DNA of 50,199 nt from Candidatus Peribacter sp. (GCA_018652955.1 JABIBA010000014.1:1-50199), one strand, 5' to 3'. Positions 31,733-40,969 are shown, counted from the first letter of the stretch. Notes: a model not told the origin generated them from the sequence alone. Numbers and translations: made by a program.

Positions 31733-33904
31733 GTGAAAAAAGCCCTTCTTCTTACAGTACTAGTTTCAGGATCCGTCGCTTCGCAGCAGACGATCATGTT
31801 TGATGAGCCTATCGATGCACTCAGTGTGCGTCTTCCGCATGATAATGCACAGGTACTGATCGAAACTGATGATGGATGGCATCGCTTTGCGATCGAAAAA
31901 GAAATTGATCCTCTGATGATGGAGAGTGATTTAGTGATGTTTCCAGAGCCTACCAATCAGATTGTTCTGCGCGGTCAGTTAACTGGAATAGATCTGCATC
32001 CTATTCGCGTGAGTAAAAAACCTACTACCTATACGCTGGCAGCTTCGCAGTTTTATAGGTCTCCAAAAATAATAAGTCGTACAGACTGGGGAGCAAACAA
32101 CGAGTATCTCTTCTCCGGAAAGCAAATTCCCCGTAGTGACGTACCCGCGACTAAGGGTAATGGCACGACTACCAGCGGGAGCTCTAGCAGTAAACGCGTT
32201 GATGATTGCTCGCTGAACCAGGTGAACTACCCCAATGACTTTAAAACCAGCAGCACCGTAACGCACGATGCATCTGGCAAGCCCTACAGATGGGCTCAGC
32301 GCTATTCTCCAGAGGTAAAGCTCCTCGTGGTTCATCACACTGCACAGAAGGTTACAGGGGATCCTCGTCCACCTGTAGAACGCATGCGCGCACTGTATGA
32401 CTTTCATGCGAATAGTCGTGGATGGGGAGACATAGGATATCACTACGTCGTCGACGAAGAGGGAGGGATCTACGAGGGTCGCAACGGGGGCAAGAAAGTT
32501 GTTGGTGGCCACGTGTACTGTGGAAACGTTGGGACTGTCGGTATCGCATTGATGGGAAACTTTGAGGAAGAACAACCAACAATGCAACAGATTCAATCAT
32601 TACAGTGGCTGCTAAACCAACTCAGTGAGCAGTACAACATTAATCTAAATCGTAACGTGTCCTATCATGGAAAGAATGTGAAGACGATTCTGCGACACAA
32701 GGATCTGATTTCTACGGAGTGTCCTGGATTTTATATGAGCCACACTGTGTCTCAGGTGCGTAGAAATGTTATAGCTGGTGACCTTATAAAGGGAGTGACG
32801 TTTCCAAAGATTGCAAAAAAACAAGGATACGAAGACCAGGCACAAACGCGTTTGAGTACGCGTCTGCAACAGGCAGGCCAAGAACTCTCTCGTAGGTTTT
32901 ATCGAACCAAACGACAGATTCGTACTGCACAGCGAAAAGATAACCCTCGCCTGGAGTATTACCAGCAGCAACTCGCAACCAGTACAAACCTTCAACGCAA
33001 ACGGTCTCCTGCCGTAAAGCCTATGCGTCCAACGGGAACACTCTATCGCCCTGCACAGAATAATAATCCAACAACAACGATTCACACTACTACACCAAAC
33101 GGACACATTCGTATTCGCCTCAGTTACACAGGAAACACTGCAGAGATTTCTTCGACAGAAGTAGCCACGATAAATGGGAGTCGAGCAAAAGTAGTTCGCT
33201 TTGGAAAAGATGGAAACTCATGTGTCGCAGTCTCGGGATCGCAGACTCTTGGAGTGGGAACTGTACGCATGGACGCGGGTGGAGGAGTGCTGACTGTGCA
33301 AAGTTGGCAGACAAAATGGAATCGCTTCCGCGGCGTAATTGAATGCCAGATTGTCGACGGGCAGCTCGTACTTATTAGCGAAGTACCACTCGAAACCTAC
33401 ATGGCAGGACTTTCCGAACAGCCCGACACAGAGCCAAAAGAAAAGCAGAAAGCTTTTGCAGTAGCCGCACGCAGTTACGCTGCGCACTACATGGAGCCTG
33501 GTAACACAAAGTTCCCCGGCAAGCCGTATCACGGGAGTGACACGGGTGCGAGTTTTCAAAGTTACAGTGGCGTTGCCTACGAAGAAGATAATCCAAAGTG
33601 GTTACAGTCTGTACTCGATACAAAAAATCGCATCATCATGAAAGATGGAACGATTGTAAAAGCTGCATACTTTAGTAGTGACGATGGTCGTACACGTACG
33701 CCAAAGCAAAACGGTTGGGGAAATTTTCCGCACGAAGAAATATTCACCTCAAAGCCTGACCCGTGGTGTAAAGGTATGACACTGCGCGGACATGGAGTGG
33801 GTATGTCTGGCTGTGGAGCTGAGGGACAAGCGAGACAAGGAAAGAAGTACCCAGCGATTCTGGAGTACTACTATCCTGGGACAAGTGTCGTGAGTAGGAA
33901 CTAA
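31733..33904 (+). CDS. N-acetylmuramoyl-L-alanine amidase (PGRP/Amidase_2) fused to SpoIID-type domain
   Basis: A 723-aa secreted wall hydrolase: signal peptide (KKALLLTVLVSGSVASQ), an all-beta N-terminal region, then a PGRP/Amidase_2 domain (about 195-345) with zinc ligands suggested by H201/H202 (VVHHTA), H322 (ILRHKD) and C330 (TECPG). A basic linker of about 120 residues follows, then a SpoIID/LytB domain (about 460-720) with PLETYMAGLSEQPDTEP, AVAARSYA, and GHGVGMSG near the end. Amidases strip stem peptides and SpoIID cuts the denuded glycan, so one chain appears to hold both steps. The GTG start follows the glycosyltransferase by 9 nt. Confidence 0.9.
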   Translation: MKKALLLTVLVSGSVASQQTIMFDEPIDALSVRLPHDNAQVLIETDDGWHRFAIEKEIDPLMMESDLVMFPEPTNQIVLRGQLTGIDLHPIRVSKKPTTYTLAASQFYRSPKIISRTDWGANNEYLFSGKQIPRSDVPATKGNGTTTSGSSSSKRVDDCSLNQVNYPNDFKTSSTVTHDASGKPYRWAQRYSPEVKLLVVHHTAQKVTGDPRPPVERMRALYDFHANSRGWGDIGYHYVVDEEGGIYEGRNGGKKVVGGHVYCGNVGTVGIALMGNFEEEQPTMQQIQSLQWLLNQLSEQYNINLNRNVSYHGKNVKTILRHKDLISTECPGFYMSHTVSQVRRNVIAGDLIKGVTFPKIAKKQGYEDQAQTRLSTRLQQAGQELSRRFYRTKRQIRTAQRKDNPRLEYYQQQLATSTNLQRKRSPAVKPMRPTGTLYRPAQNNNPTTTIHTTTPNGHIRIRLSYTGNTAEISSTEVATINGSRAKVVRFGKDGNSCVAVSGSQTLGVGTVRMDAGGGVLTVQSWQTKWNRFRGVIECQIVDGQLVLISEVPLETYMAGLSEQPDTEPKEKQKAFAVAARSYAAHYMEPGNTKFPGKPYHGSDTGASFQSYSGVAYEEDNPKWLQSVLDTKNRIIMKDGTIVKAAYFSSDDGRTRTPKQNGWGNFPHEEIFTSKPDPWCKGMTLRGHGVGMSGCGAEGQARQGKKYPAILEYYYPGTSVVSRN

Positions 33905-34353
33905 GGATTGTTTGGCGTATATGAAAGATTTGAACCTGCTGCATGCGTTGCAGGCTTCTTAGATTTTTTCTTGGTTGATACCTCTCTTCTTACAATACCT
34001 GCTACCTCTGTCTGAATATCCCCTCCGTGAGCAGCGGATTCTGTTACAACAGCTTCTGCAAGTCCTTGTGCAATAAAACGCCGTGTTACCCATGCAATCG
34101 TCATCGTTTTATTCTCATTCGTAGGCAAATTTCTGAATAGCACATGCATGGTAGCAAGCCACTTATCTACACCGTTATGGTCATCGAGAAATGGCTGTTC
34201 GACTGATGCTCCTAGTTCTCCTACAAAGCTCCGCACTGATGCAGGGCCTTGTGAGAGGAAGTTAAAATAATGACGTGCACCATGGGAGTCTGGCAAGTGC
34301 TTTTGTCGGACTATGCTACGCAAGCCATCCATGGAAGGGTTCTGTCTAAACAT
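33901..34353 (-). CDS. hypothetical protein downstream of metK
   Basis: A 150-aa soluble protein I do not recognise. It is helical in character (SVRSFVGELGASVEQPFLDD, TMTIAWVTRRFIAQGLAEAVV) with a basic Lys-rich stretch near the C-terminus (STKKKSKKPATHAAG). It starts 5 nt after the metK stop on the same strand, so it is in the metK operon and presumably under the SAM riboswitch. A methylation-related role is possible on that basis only. Its end overlaps the amidase-SpoIID stop by 4 nt. Confidence 0.62.
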   Translation of the reverse strand: MFRQNPSMDGLRSIVRQKHLPDSHGARHYFNFLSQGPASVRSFVGELGASVEQPFLDDHNGVDKWLATMHVLFRNLPTNENKTMTIAWVTRRFIAQGLAEAVVTESAAHGGDIQTEVAGIVRREVSTKKKSKKPATHAAGSNLSYTPNNP

Positions 34354-34358
34354 AAACG

Positions 34359-35531
34359 TTAAGAAGATACTGCAGCACTTTCGGTTACCGCACTTTTAAG
34401 AGCTGCCACTTGATCTGTCTGTTCCCATGGGAACTCAGATCGTCCGAAGTGTCCGTAAGCAGCAGTTGCGCGGTAGATTGGTCGGCGGAGATCAAGAGAC
34501 TCGATGATTCCTGCTGGTGTCATGTCGAAGACAGACTTTACTGCAGACTCAATCGCTTCGTCAGATGCTTTTCCTGTACCAAATGTTGTGACGTGCACAG
34601 ACACTGGCTCTGGGTATCCGATAGCGTAGGCAAGTTGTACTTCGCACCTGTCTGCAAGGTCTGCTGCAACAATATTCTTTGCAACGTAACGTGCCATGTA
34701 CGCACCAGATCTATCTTGCTTGTTCGGTACTTTTCCAGAGAACGCTCCACCACCGTGGCGACCCATTCCTCCGTACGTATCAACAATAATTTTACGACCA
34801 GTAAGACCGGTGTCTCCGTGTGGTCCACCGATAATGAATGAACCTGTTTCGTTAACCAAAACTTTTGTCTTGTCGTCGAGATACTCTCCACACACAGGCT
34901 TAATAACATGCTCGAGTAAGTCTGCCTTGATCTCTTCTTGGCTAATTCCTTCGTCGTGCTGTGCAGCGAGTACTACAGTATCTACTCTGATCGGTTTGTC
35001 ATTCTCGTCGTACTCAATGGTTACTTGGCTCTTTCCATCTGGGCGAAGGTAAAGCAGTGTTCCATCTTTACGTACGTCTGTTAGACGCTTAGCAAGTTTG
35101 TGCGCCAAGGTAATAGGAAGTGGCATAAGTTCGTCTGTTTCGTTACATGCGTATCCGAACATGAGTCCTTGGTCTCCTGCTCCTTGTGCTTTGTGTGTTC
35201 CATCTGACTCATCTTCACCTTGGGCAATCTGCGTACTCTGTTCGTGAATCGCATTAAGAACGCTGCAACTTTGGTAATCGATACCGTAGTCTGCATTGTT
35301 GTACCCAATGTCTTTAAGGACATCACGTGCTACCTGTTGCACATCGATGTAGGTTGTTGTCGTAATTTCTCCACCAACAACAATAAGTCCTGTTGTAGTA
35401 AAGCATTCACAGCAACATGCTCCCGTTGGGTCGTCTTTTAAGACGGCATCGAGCATTGCATCTGAGATTTGGTCACAGATCTTATCTGGGTGACCTTCGG
35501 TTACGGATTCTGAAGTGAAGAAGTATGACAT
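34359..35531 (-). CDS. metK: S-adenosylmethionine synthetase
   Basis: A 390-aa enzyme forming S-adenosylmethionine from methionine and ATP. Key motifs: [21 protein letters not shown] at the N-terminus, [12 protein letters not shown], and the P-loop-like [21 protein letters not shown]; the loop before [16 protein letters not shown] reads KVPNKQ. The length is normal. A SAM-I-type riboswitch lies about 70 nt upstream, on the same strand, with its own promoter; the gene at 33901 is cotranscribed. There is no SD at the normal distance; a GGGGAGGTGG string lies about 35 nt before the ATG and may belong to the expression platform. Confidence 0.96.
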   Translation of the reverse strand: MSYFFTSESVTEGHPDKICDQISDAMLDAVLKDDPTGACCCECFTTTGLIVVGGEITTTTYIDVQQVARDVLKDIGYNNADYGIDYQSCSVLNAIHEQSTQIAQGEDESDGTHKAQGAGDQGLMFGYACNETDELMPLPITLAHKLAKRLTDVRKDGTLLYLRPDGKSQVTIEYDENDKPIRVDTVVLAAQHDEGISQEEIKADLLEHVIKPVCGEYLDDKTKVLVNETGSFIIGGPHGDTGLTGRKIIVDTYGGMGRHGGGAFSGKVPNKQDRSGAYMARYVAKNIVAADLADRCEVQLAYAIGYPEPVSVHVTTFGTGKASDEAIESAVKSVFDMTPAGIIESLDLRRPIYRATAAYGHFGRSEFPWEQTDQVAALKSAVTESAAVSS

Positions 35532-35600
35532 GAGAGTAGTTATGAATAATGGATAAGAGAGAACACCACCTCCCCAGTAAGAGAGAAGTGTAGATCTAGT

Positions 35601-35706
35601 GCTATCTTCTCCCCGTAAGGGGCCAGAATTCCCACCTTCCCACTTCTGTGGGGGTTGGGGAGCGTCTTAGCGGGCTGGTTCCCTAAACGCTGCTCAGGAT
35701 AGATGC
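35601..35706 (-). promoter_or_regulatory. SAM-I-type (S-box) riboswitch upstream of metK
   Basis: Minus strand. P1 CTATC/GATAG (35702-35698 with 35606-35602) carries the conserved AUC and GAU ends. P2 AGCGT/ACGCT (35691-35687, 35665-35661) encloses AGGGAACCAGCCC, then CCCCAACC. P3 is CCCAC-AGAA-GTGGG, followed by AAGGTGGGAATTCTGG, close to the family's AAGGUGCUAAUUCCUG. P4 is CCCC-TTAC-GGGG, then AGAAGATAG. A loop-to-joining pairing CCAG/CTGG matches the family pseudoknot. It senses S-adenosylmethionine in known cases and should lower metK expression. The expression platform is unclear: GAGAAG (P4/P1 side) could pair with CTTCTC downstream. Confidence 0.78.
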
Positions 35707-35721
35707 GATGTTGTTGGGCAA

Positions 35722-35750
35722 ACTGTACAGCTGAGTTTTGATGAAATCAA
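35722..35750 (-). promoter_or_regulatory. promoter of the SAM riboswitch-metK transcript
   Basis: Minus strand TTGATT (35750-35745), exactly 17 nt, TACAGT (35727-35722). The start site would fall just upstream of P1. Confidence 0.65.
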
Positions 35751-35755
35751 GAGGA

Positions 35756-35953
35756 TTATTCCTTTAATCCAGCTCTCCTAAGGCATTCATCGCATGCTTG
35801 GGTAATACCCATTTGTACCGCTTCACACGCAGTATCTGACCCTCTTACCTGTCTACAGGCATCTTGCACTGCTGCCAGCTCTCTCTGTTGTTGCGTTAGA
35901 CTTGCAGTACCTGATTTCGCCATTGCTGCCAGTCGTGCTTCTTGAGGTTGCAT
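35756..35953 (-). CDS. small Cys-containing hypothetical protein
   Basis: A 65-aa protein beginning MQPQEARLAAMAKSG, with four cysteines (DACRQVRGSDTACEAV, ACDECLRRAG), helical in character and without signal peptide. It may form a disulfide-linked or metal-binding helical hairpin. Not recognised. TATGTT lies 6 nt before the ATG, in keeping with the leaderless pattern. It ends just before the metK riboswitch promoter. Confidence 0.58.
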   Translation of the reverse strand: MQPQEARLAAMAKSGTASLTQQQRELAAVQDACRQVRGSDTACEAVQMGITQACDECLRRAGLKE

Positions 35954-36071
35954 ACACTAAACATACTCTTCTGGTCTCTAGATTCAAGAAAAGAATACTT
36001 CCCTTTTTTCGTGAGCTAATACACACATCAACATTAGACCGAGACACTACTTTTACCCTACAATTCTATTG

Positions 36072-37487
36072 ATGAGTGAAATCTCTACATCACATCCCTT
36101 TAGCTTTGTCCTCTTCGGAGGCTCGGGCCACTTGGCGAAGATCAAAATTTATCCTGCGCTCTATGTATTGGCCCTTAAAAAACGTCTTCCAAAAGACTAC
36201 GCCATCGTAGGGTACGCGCGTAGTGATATGGATGATGCGGCTTTTCGAAAACTTGTAGAAGAAGCCATTCGTGAGCACATGATAGAAGTAACAGAACCTG
36301 CTCTCGAAGAATTCATGAAGCACGTCTACTACCAACAAGGACAGTACGATAGTGCTGCGGATTTTACTGCACTCAACGAAAAACTTACGGCGATCGAAAA
36401 AGGATGGAAAGATAATGTGCGCCTTGCGTACTACAGCGTTCCGCCAACCGTGTTTGGTGATATTTCTCATAACTTGTGCGAAGGAAATGTGCACGACGGA
36501 AAGATTCCGTTTCGCTGTATCGTTGAAAAACCTGTTGGAGACAGTCTCGAAAGTTTTGAAGCGATAAAGAAACAACTCGTCGGATGTTTTGCCGAAGATG
36601 AAATCTATTTGCTCGACCACTATCTCGGAAAAGAAGCGGTGCGAAACATTTATTATTTGCGACATGCGAATCCTATCTTCGAACGCATCTTAAAAAATAC
36701 ACTGATCGATCATGTCGAAATTACGGCGATGGAAAACAAGGGGATAGAAGGACGAGCAGGATACTTCGAAGCTGCGGGAACATTCCGCGACATGTTCCAG
36801 TCGCATTTATTGATGATGGCATCTTTGCTGACAATGCGCATTCAAAGTGATGAGGATTTGGCTGCAGGAAGGGCTGATGCTCTTGGGCAGTTTTACTTGC
36901 CAGCAGCTACTGACATGGATGAAGTCGCACTCCAGGCACAGTACAGTGGCTACCAAGAAGAGGAAGGCGTGAAGAAAGGATCACGAACAAATACGTTTGC
37001 CTGTCTTAAACTTATGACACGCATATCCAAGTGGGACGGCGTTCCGTTTTACTTACACAGTGGTAAAAAACTCGAAAAGAAAGAGACGCGCATCAGTATT
37101 CAGTTCCAAGAACCACGCCCTGTAGGCGAAGGTTCTACCCCAAACCGTCTTGATATTATTTTGCAAGGAGAAGCGGGTATGCGCATGTACTTGCAGACCA
37201 AAATGGGAGGCACAGAGCCTGCATTCCGCCCACTGGTACTCGAAGATCCTTTGGTGTGTGTTGGAGACTGTTTACCGGAGCATAGCCTCATGATTTTGGA
37301 GGCGATCCACGGAAAGCGTCACTGGTTCCTCGACTTTGATGAAGTCAAAACCTCTTGGAGACTTGTCGATCCTGTACAAAAACATCTCGATGCATCAGAT
37401 ACCCCTCTTCATACCTACAAAGCAGGAAGCAAAGGACCAGAAGCTGCGAATCAATGGATAGAGAAAGACGGACTTGAATGGTTTTAA
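36072..37487 (+). CDS. zwf: glucose-6-phosphate 1-dehydrogenase
   Basis: A 471-aa enzyme oxidising glucose 6-phosphate to 6-phosphogluconolactone with NADP(+) or NAD(+), the entry to the oxidative pentose-phosphate pathway. The N-terminal dinucleotide-binding turn is FGGSGHLAKIKIYPAL, EKPVGDS follows, and the active-site block DHYLGKEAVRNI is intact. Start ATG 36072, with TACAAT at 36059-36064, 7 nt upstream; the preceding in-frame TTG is less likely. pgl, the next enzyme, follows after 9 nt. 6-Phosphogluconate dehydrogenase is not in the window. Confidence 0.95.
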   Translation: MSEISTSHPFSFVLFGGSGHLAKIKIYPALYVLALKKRLPKDYAIVGYARSDMDDAAFRKLVEEAIREHMIEVTEPALEEFMKHVYYQQGQYDSAADFTALNEKLTAIEKGWKDNVRLAYYSVPPTVFGDISHNLCEGNVHDGKIPFRCIVEKPVGDSLESFEAIKKQLVGCFAEDEIYLLDHYLGKEAVRNIYYLRHANPIFERILKNTLIDHVEITAMENKGIEGRAGYFEAAGTFRDMFQSHLLMMASLLTMRIQSDEDLAAGRADALGQFYLPAATDMDEVALQAQYSGYQEEEGVKKGSRTNTFACLKLMTRISKWDGVPFYLHSGKKLEKKETRISIQFQEPRPVGEGSTPNRLDIILQGEAGMRMYLQTKMGGTEPAFRPLVLEDPLVCVGDCLPEHSLMILEAIHGKRHWFLDFDEVKTSWRLVDPVQKHLDASDTPLHTYKAGSKGPEAANQWIEKDGLEWF

Positions 37488-37496
37488 TATACTTCT

Positions 37497-38195
37497 ATGC
37501 AATTTGATCATATTCAATCGGCATCAGAAGAAGACTTTGTAACGCAGAGCGTAGCCACACTTTTGGGACGCTTGCAGCAAAGCATTGATGAGTTTGGTAG
37601 TGCTATTCTTGGGCTTTCTGGAGGATCTACTCCAAAGGCTATTTACACAGCACTTGGCAAAGAAGATATCGATTGGAGCAAAGTATTTTTGTTTTTAGTA
37701 GATGATAGATACATCGCCGCAGATGACGCCGATAGTAATCAGAAGTTAGTACGCGAGACGTTGTTGATGAACGCTTCTATACCAGAAAGTAATATTATCT
37801 TCCCTGATACATCCCTACCTCTCGAAGAGTGCATTAGTAATTACGAAGCGAATCTTGCAGAGCTACTCTCTAAAGGTATTCCACATAGTGTCACACTTGG
37901 CCTTGGCGGTGACGGACACATTGCATCACTCTTTCCGCCAGTTCCTGCTGCAGGCTACGGAGATCGCTTAGTGATTCATACGGAGACTGAAGACTTTGCC
38001 GTGCGCGATCGCATCTCTGTGACGATGGTGATCATTGGAAGTGCTGACCGCAAAATCTTTTTCTTAAAAGGAGAAGACAAAAAGTTCGTGTGGGACGAAA
38101 TGATGCAGTCAGAAGATGCAGAAGATATGGACCGTTGGCCTGCAAAGGCTGCCCTCCAACTAGGGGGTGGAATAGTGATTAGTGCATTTGCTTAA
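37497..38195 (+). CDS. pgl: 6-phosphogluconolactonase
   Basis: A 232-aa cytosolic lactonase of the NagB/Pgl fold that hydrolyses the zwf product. LGLSGGSTPKAIYTAL near the N-terminus, FLVDDRYIAADDADSNQKLV, and GLGGDGHIASLFPP are the family signatures. It is the second gene of the zwf-pgl operon. The last 17 nt overlap the convergent yraN gene. TTTAATATAC just before the ATG could also supply a local start. Confidence 0.93.
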   Translation: MQFDHIQSASEEDFVTQSVATLLGRLQQSIDEFGSAILGLSGGSTPKAIYTALGKEDIDWSKVFLFLVDDRYIAADDADSNQKLVRETLLMNASIPESNIIFPDTSLPLEECISNYEANLAELLSKGIPHSVTLGLGGDGHIASLFPPVPAAGYGDRLVIHTETEDFAVRDRISVTMVIIGSADRKIFFLKGEDKKFVWDEMMQSEDAEDMDRWPAKAALQLGGGIVISAFA

Positions 38196-38526
38196 TATGT
38201 CTCTGCACACGAGTGCCTATTACTAAAATAATATCGATACGCCACGGCGCGTCGTACTCTCGCAGCTGCATCCACTTCCACGCAGCTCTGCGCAATGCAC
38301 GTTTTTTGCGGGGAGTGAGTCCGAGAGCTGGAAGAAAGTCTGCGTCATAACGTGACCGTGTTTTGACTTCGACAAATACCAGCATCTTCTCTGCTGTGTC
38401 GTAGGCAATGATGTCTATTTCGTCGCGACCAAGACGAATGTTTTGATCATAAATCTTATATTTTTTATCTTGAAGATGCGCTTTAGCTAGCGCTTCTCCC
38501 TGCTTTCCAACTTGTAGGTGATTCAT
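38179..38526 (-). CDS. yraN: UPF0102/YraN family nuclease-like protein
   Basis: A 115-aa protein with the YraN pattern: GKQGEALAKAHLQ near the N-terminus, GRDEIDIIAYD, and VFVEVKTRS, i.e. the Asp...Glu-x-Lys of the restriction-endonuclease-like fold, so the nuclease centre is conserved. The biological role is unsettled; links to DNA repair or uptake have been proposed because of its frequent pairing with dprA or comM. Here it is divergent from comM, which fits that pattern. Its 3' end overlaps pgl. Confidence 0.92.
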   Translation of the reverse strand: MNHLQVGKQGEALAKAHLQDKKYKIYDQNIRLGRDEIDIIAYDTAEKMLVFVEVKTRSRYDADFLPALGLTPRKKRALRRAAWKWMQLREYDAPWRIDIILVIGTRVQRHIKQMH

Positions 38527-38558
38527 AACAAAGGTGTACGAACGTCCAGTCGATTGTA

Positions 38559-38588
38559 TCGACAGTAGAAGGTGTACACAAGTACACT
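38559..38588 (+). promoter_or_regulatory. leaderless promoter of comM
   Basis: TCGACA (38559-38564), 18-nt spacer, TACACT (38583-38588), then 6 nt to ATG 38595. Confidence 0.55.
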
Positions 38589-38594
38589 TCGCGC

Positions 38595-40100
38595 ATGCTT
38601 ACAAAACTCACTGCATTTCAAAACATCGGGTTAAAAAGTGAGAGGGTTACTGTCGAAGTTGGTGCAGTGCGCGGCGGTGAAGAGCCGAAGTTCTACATAG
38701 TGGGGCTGGGTGACACCGCCGTGCAAGAGAGTAAGCGTCGTGTGCAAATGGCATTGCGCAGTAGCGGGTTTAAACTCGCATCAGGAAGAACAATTACCGT
38801 AAATCTTGCCCCTGCAAACTTACGAAAGACTGGACCGCGGTATGACCTTTCTATCGCACTGGGTTTGCTGATTATTAATGGAGAAGTTGTGATCGATAAA
38901 GAGAAACTTTCCACCATGGCATTCTTAGGCGAGCTCGCATTGGATGGGAGCTTGCGTCACGTTAGCGGTGTACTACCCGGTGCAATTGCATGTAGAGATG
39001 AAGGGATAGAAACAATCGTAGTACCTTCTGCAAACGGTGCAGAGGCAGCACTTATTCCGGGGCTTAATGTGATTGCCGTGGATAACTTAGAAGAGCTTGT
39101 AAATATTCTTAATGGAGAACAAGTACAACAGAGCATCGAGCCACCTGCTTCTCGCGCAGAAGAGGAAGTTGGAGGAATTGATTTCGCTGATGTGCGCGGA
39201 CAAGAGCACTGTAAAAGAGCACTGGAGATCGCAGCAGCTGGCGGACACAATGTACTAATGAGTGGTGCACCGGGTTCTGGAAAAACCTTACTCGCAAAAG
39301 CATTCCGTGGAATTTTGCCGCCACTCACACAAGAAGAGTCCATTGAAGTGAGTCAGATTTATTCCATCGCAAACTTACTAACGAGTGATTGTCCTCTGAT
39401 TGCTAAGCGACCATTTCGCACAGTACATCACACCGCATCGGGTGTGAGCATTGTAGGAGGGGGACAAGTACCAGGTCCCGGCGAAATTAGTTTGGCACAC
39501 AGGGGAGTGTTATTTTTAGATGAGCTTGCAGAGTTTCCGACACAAGTACTCGAAGTGCTCAGGCAACCGCTTGAAGATCGCACGATTACGATCACGAGAG
39601 CGAACGGCAGCGTAAAGTTTCCTGCAGATTTTATAATGGTTGCCGCAATGAACCCACCGCAATACAGCGCATCTTCTAAACAGAAAATTGAAAGTAGAAT
39701 CAGTCAGCCATTACTGGATAGAATTGATCTGACCATTGATGTGCAACCTGTTCCCATAGAAGACTTACAGAAGAAGCCAGATGAAAATGCGGAAACGTCG
39801 TCCGTTATTCTCGACCGTGTGCTGCGAGCACGAAAAAGACAGGAGAAACGTTTTAAAAAAACGCCGATCAGTACCAATAAAGAAATGAATGTGAAGCAGA
39901 TCGATACATTGTGCGTGCTTGATGAAGGATCGAAACAACTCCTGAAGAGTGCAGTGGATAGACTAGGGCTTTCTGCTCGGGCCTATCATCGTACAATTAA
40001 AGTTGCGCGTACCATCGCAGATTTGGCAGACACAGAGGCATTGGAGGCAACGCACATCGCTGAAGCCCTCCAATATCGACAGAGTATTATTGGGCAATAG
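38595..40100 (+). CDS. comM: ComM/YifB family Mg-chelatase-like AAA+ ATPase
   Basis: A 501-aa hexameric helicase-like ATPase that promotes branch migration during natural transformation in species studied. The N-terminal ChlI-like domain contains FYIVGLGDTAVQESKRRVQMAL, Walker A is SGAPGSGKTLLAKAF, Walker B is GVLFLDELAEF, and MNPPQY and SQPLLDRIDL belong to the AAA+ core; the C-terminal Mg-chelatase domain is present. Competence pilus genes are not in the window. DNA uptake would fit a reduced-genome lifestyle, but this is inference. Confidence 0.95.
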   Translation: MLTKLTAFQNIGLKSERVTVEVGAVRGGEEPKFYIVGLGDTAVQESKRRVQMALRSSGFKLASGRTITVNLAPANLRKTGPRYDLSIALGLLIINGEVVIDKEKLSTMAFLGELALDGSLRHVSGVLPGAIACRDEGIETIVVPSANGAEAALIPGLNVIAVDNLEELVNILNGEQVQQSIEPPASRAEEEVGGIDFADVRGQEHCKRALEIAAAGGHNVLMSGAPGSGKTLLAKAFRGILPPLTQEESIEVSQIYSIANLLTSDCPLIAKRPFRTVHHTASGVSIVGGGQVPGPGEISLAHRGVLFLDELAEFPTQVLEVLRQPLEDRTITITRANGSVKFPADFIMVAAMNPPQYSASSKQKIESRISQPLLDRIDLTIDVQPVPIEDLQKKPDENAETSSVILDRVLRARKRQEKRFKKTPISTNKEMNVKQIDTLCVLDEGSKQLLKSAVDRLGLSARAYHRTIKVARTIADLADTEALEATHIAEALQYRQSIIGQ

Positions 40101-40127
40101 CCCCAGATTTCGCTAGTATCCCTCTCG

Positions 40128-40967
40128 ATGCACTTCGGAGACGCTCTAACGGCCGCCACAAAAGAGAAATCGCCTGTTTGCGTAGGTTTGGACCCAAATG
40201 TAAGCAAACTCCCTGAGGGGATCTCTCAAGATGCTGAAGGAATGCTTACCTTCTGCAAAGGTATTATCGATGCTGTTAAAGATACTGCCGCCTGTGTAAA
40301 ACCACAGATGGCCTACTTTGAAGAGCTCGGCTGGGAAGGAATGAAAGTCTTCTGGGAAGCCTGCTCATACGCAAAAGAACAAAACCTGCTCGTGATTGCA
40401 GATGGAAAGCGCAACGACATTGGTTCTACATGCGAAGCGTATGCAAGAGCGTACCTCAACGAGTTAAGTCCTATCGATGCACTGACCGTATCTCCGTACC
40501 TCGGAACAGATGGAATCAATCCGTTTGTTGAACTCGCTGCTAAAAATAACAAAGGAATCTTTGCTCTGGTAAAAACCAGTAACCCTAGTAGTGGTGAACT
40601 ACAGGACATGCCTATTGGTGACGAAGTTGTACACGAACACATGGCACAGATCGTTGAGGGAATCGCAGCACAAAACTGTGGTCCAGAATTCCACCTCTCG
40701 TGCGTCGGAGCAGTTGTAGGGGCTACTTACCCAGAAGAGATGAAATACCTCCGTACGCTTATGCCACACGTCCCAATTTTGATCCCTGGATATGGTGCAC
40801 AAGGAGGAGGAGCTGCAGATGTCGTTGGTGGATTTATTCCAGACGGAACTGGTGCCATTGTGAACTCTTCTCGCGGAATTATTTTCGCAAGCTCAGGAAG
40901 CGACTGGAAAGAGGCTGCACAAAAAGCTGCTGAAGATATGAAGGCGGACTTGCTGTCTGTACTGTAA
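40128..40967 (+). CDS. pyrF: orotidine 5'-phosphate decarboxylase
   Basis: A 279-aa TIM-barrel enzyme for the last step of de novo UMP synthesis. The catalytic D92-x-K94-x-x-D97 lies in IADGKRNDIGST, and GYGAQGGGAADV is the phosphate-binding segment. The length and sequence style are those of the longer, type 2 PyrF. It stands alone in the window among pyrimidine genes. TAGTAT (40114-40119) lies 8 nt before the ATG. It converges on the SLH gene with a 2-nt gap. Confidence 0.95.
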   Translation: MHFGDALTAATKEKSPVCVGLDPNVSKLPEGISQDAEGMLTFCKGIIDAVKDTAACVKPQMAYFEELGWEGMKVFWEACSYAKEQNLLVIADGKRNDIGSTCEAYARAYLNELSPIDALTVSPYLGTDGINPFVELAAKNNKGIFALVKTSNPSSGELQDMPIGDEVVHEHMAQIVEGIAAQNCGPEFHLSCVGAVVGATYPEEMKYLRTLMPHVPILIPGYGAQGGGAADVVGGFIPDGTGAIVNSSRGIIFASSGSDWKEAAQKAAEDMKADLLSVL

Positions 40968-40969
40968 AA

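Noticed and set aside
35601-35706. Cobalamin riboswitch
   Set aside because: The string TTTAGGGAA suggested it, but the cobalamin box (GCCACTG) is missing, while the SAM-I blocks occur in order upstream of metK.
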